Assembly (NCBI GenBank): GCA_032622095.1
Contig: CP136065.1
Span: 93,751,343 to 93,815,342, forward strand
Source of the DNA: Siphonodentalium dalli
Lineage: Eukaryota; Mollusca; Scaphopoda; Gadilida; Siphonodentaliidae
Length of the DNA stretch: 64,000 nt
Direction: 5' to 3'
The notes under the pieces are model-generated. The model had not been told where the DNA came from. It worked only from the letters and a program-made list of their open reading frames with translations, and did no database searches. Every line of letters begins with the position of its first letter. Position 1 is the first letter of the stretch. The position numbers and the translations under genes were made by a program. Shown here piece by piece: positions 61,364-64,000 of this stretch.

Positions 61364-63434
61364 AAGAGGCAGGAGAGAGAGAGAGATAGGGAGAGAGAGC
61401 GGGGTGAGAAAGTAGAAGACAGGAGGGGGACAGATGCATCGTGAAATGATGACAGTGGTGGGGAGTTTTCAATAATTTAGTTGTTGCGTGATAAAAATGA
61501 TGCTCGTCTATAGTAATATGCATGCGTCAGGCTCCATGGGGGGGGGGGGGGGTAATCGCAATGGCCAATTCCTATTTCAATGGTGTTCACTGTGAATATC
61601 GCAGCATCCTTCATGTGGAATCATTTCACGTATATACAGAACAGTGACAAGTAAGACTACATATATAATGGGGAATATCGTGCTACCGCATAACGCGGCC
61701 GGAATCCAAAGTAATTTGTTGCCCGTACAGATCATGGAAATCTTTTTGTTCTCATAATATATGTCTGTACTGCTGCATTAAATATTTGTTTGTTTTCGCG
61801 AAGGCTAAGCTCCCTTGATGTCCGCATTTGAGTATTCTCAGATATAGGACAACATAGGGTAGGGAGTCATATAGTTCTCTTCTGGGCACTTGATAAAATG
61901 TACATTCAAAGAGATAGTGGTAGGTTGTCTCAAGTTTCCCACATAAACAGAAGGGGGACATTTTTACATGGTTATCTGTCAGGTCACAACTCAGGTGGCT
62001 GCAGTTCAATATTAACCGGGTATGAAGGATATGAGATTTACGGCATTTACTAAGATAAAAATAGGCAGGTGGACGTATATTGTCACTGTTCAGTTCCTTT
62101 TTGAAGTCTTCGATTGTACTGCTGCTCTTTTTAGTTTCCGGCAGTTTGTTCCATTAGGTAATTGTAGATGGTAAGAAAGAATCCATATAATAGTCATAGT
62201 TAATATTCGAGGGTAGTCTTATATGTTCAAATCTGAAGTTATATCTGGAATTGTTTGCCTGAATTGGTTCTTAGTTTACTCTTGTGCCTCCAAAAATTCA
62301 TTTTAAAGAACGAGGTATGAACAAACGGGACGAAACTAATCACCTTGAATAGTCCACAATGGCCGCTAAAATAAAGTGGTAAATTTTGCATCAGTGTGTC
62401 CCACAATAGCTTACAATTTGTGGCTGAAAGATCTAATTCTCTAATCTCAAAAACTAATAGTTTTATGCATTAATTAATTGTTTATTTTTTCTATTTAAAT
62501 GGCTTCCGTTTTATTTAAACACAGAACTGCTTTCCGAAATTTTGCGAATATCCACTTTGCGGGTTAGGACCATTATTTAATGGGTATAATTATGGTGTGA
62601 ATTTTCGAAGTCAGAGTGTTTTCACTGTATAGGAACGTTCTATCGCCGATTTGTGATGGTTCTTGACTGATTTGTGACGGTTCCTTATTATCTAAATTAT
62701 ACATTTTCGCGAGTTTATGACCGTTAAAACGCAATTTTTTAACCATTTAGGTGATAATTCGATTAGTTTTTCCATTCCCCTCATAATATATGGTTCCAAA
62801 TAACGTAAATATCATGACAATCCTATTGTGCGAGTAATAACAACGACGAAAACTGCTAATTGTGATATCTCGATCGGTTCCCTCCCGATCGAGTCGGCTC
62901 TCTCCCAATTTAATCGGTTCTGTCCGGGAAATACGATGACTATTATTTGGAAGGATACGTGAAATAACCAAGTGAACACAACGAAATATCAATTATGTTG
63001 AATTTACACCACTTATGATCAATTTCGGTGAGTTACACTGCCTTCTTATATATAAATATGTATCAACAGTAGTAACAGAATCGTTCACTTTATTGTGACG
63101 CAAAGCATGCAATTTGACATGAATGGTCAATGTGAACTGCGAGGACTGATTATTTTCCCCAACAAACCAATCATAATGGTCGACTATTTCAAAATGGCCG
63201 CCACTTTTTTTCAATATGGCCGCCACTTTTTTCAAAATGGCCGCCACTGTTTTTTCAAAAAGTCGCATTTTCAGCTTGTATTAAACTTATACGAACCACG
63301 TTACTTCCATTCCTTATTCGAAAATGGTCGCCGCCCATGCAGATGGGTTCATATAGGTGACCCATGCCATTTCTCGGTTCCTTTATATATTAAGGTAAAA
63401 AAAAAAGGTGCTGTAACAAGACGCATTAAATAGT

Positions 63435-63508
63435 CACCACAAACCCCGCCCGATCCAAAATTGACGGCGGTCAACCGAATTTGGATCGGGGGGGGGCTGT
63501 TTGTGGTG
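63435..63508. repeat. Long palindrome (hairpin), copy 6 unit
   Basis: Same palindrome as at 32019-32091, with a slightly different G-run. Confidence 0.6.
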
Positions 63509-64000
63509 TCTTGTGGACACGTGTTTTAATTTCATTTTATCCACAGTTGTCATTTCACCTTGGGGCAGTATGAACGATAAAGTGAGTCCGAGTCGATTTA
63601 GCCAGTCCATGTACCGGTATATAGTTTGTAATTAAGTTCGTTTTAACTCTATTTTGGGCTTACTTGTGCAATTTGTGTTATTTATATAAATGCTTCATAT
63701 ACAAACAGGCAGCTAAGCTTATACGAGCGTATTAACATTTCACTCGATGATATTTGGATGGTTCGAGCGAAATGAAAACTGTATTCAATAAAATTAAATA
63801 AATACACATAAAACATGGTCTATCCAAATATGTTGGTGTACAACTCCATGACAAAACATCACAAATTATTGTAAAAAGATTATGTGCTTATTGCTTGCTT
63901 GTTTTATTTGTTAAGTCGTTCCTTGTTTACGTATTATATAGTTTTTTTGTTATTAAATAACATTTGATATTTTAATTTGATTTATTTCATTATTTATTCC

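Larger units (their letters stand above)
59052..64000. other. 5' flank of the copy 6 unit
   Basis: Near-identical to 27951-32582: the 78-codon ORF (59550-59786), foldback, G-run (61539-61552), LINE tail (61746-62270, minus), GCC repeats (63190-63250) and palindrome. The window ends at the position equivalent to 32582. No additional gene recognised. Confidence 0.6.

Overview
The window looks like nuclear DNA of a marine invertebrate. Genes have GT-AG introns, the intergenic DNA is AT-rich, and transposon debris is dense (non-LTR retrotransposons, foldback and TIR elements, a Helitron-like element, microsatellites). There are no bacterial operons and I saw no tRNA or rRNA. The mix of LINEs and short DNA elements would suit a lophotrochozoan such as a mollusc, but that is an impression and not a demonstrated assignment.

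The core is a head-to-tail array of six paralogous genes, all on the minus strand, with stop codons at 2415, 11449, 18069, 24008, 38042 and 56429. Each encodes a divergent forkhead (winged-helix) DNA-binding domain followed by a Ser/Pro/Tyr-rich tail. An intact copy has a short first exon (27 codons plus one base) and a 1208-bp second exon joined in phase 1, giving a 429-residue protein. The forkhead half has no in-frame Met, so ATG-based ORF calling finds only the 232-residue tail; the domain appears when exon 2 is read back to its AG acceptor. Copies 1, 3, 5 and 6 keep both exons and canonical splice sites. Copy 2 lost exon 1 and the start of exon 2 by a deletion. Copy 4 lost exon 1 to a retrotransposon-bearing segment. 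Copy 3 also carries a 237-bp forkhead fragment inside its intron.

Layout by region: 1-2414 is the 3' flank of copy 1, with degenerate repeats. 2415-5045 is copy 1. 5046-7174 is its 5' flank, ending in a decayed LINE. 7175-13797 and 13798 to about 21112 are two nearly identical direct copies of a 6.6-kb block that carry a TIR element and copies 2 and 3. 21247-21328 is exon 1 of copy 3. 22551-26036 is the 3' flank and body of copy 4, followed by LINE DNA to 27950. 27951-32600 is a shared 5' flank that recurs at 59390-64000 and, in part, at 41880-44523. 32600-36669 is non-array DNA with an L1-type ORF1. 36670-41458 is copy 5, with a TIR element in its intron. 44523-54488 is a nest of mobile elements, including a nearly full-length 6.4-kb LINE with a 22-bp target duplication. 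54489-58967 is copy 6.

The array seems to have grown by unequal exchange and microhomology-joined rearrangement, with transposons at several joints. The intact copies differ by scattered amino-acid changes and keep reading frame and splice sites, so several may be functional transcription factors. Expression and targets cannot be read from sequence.
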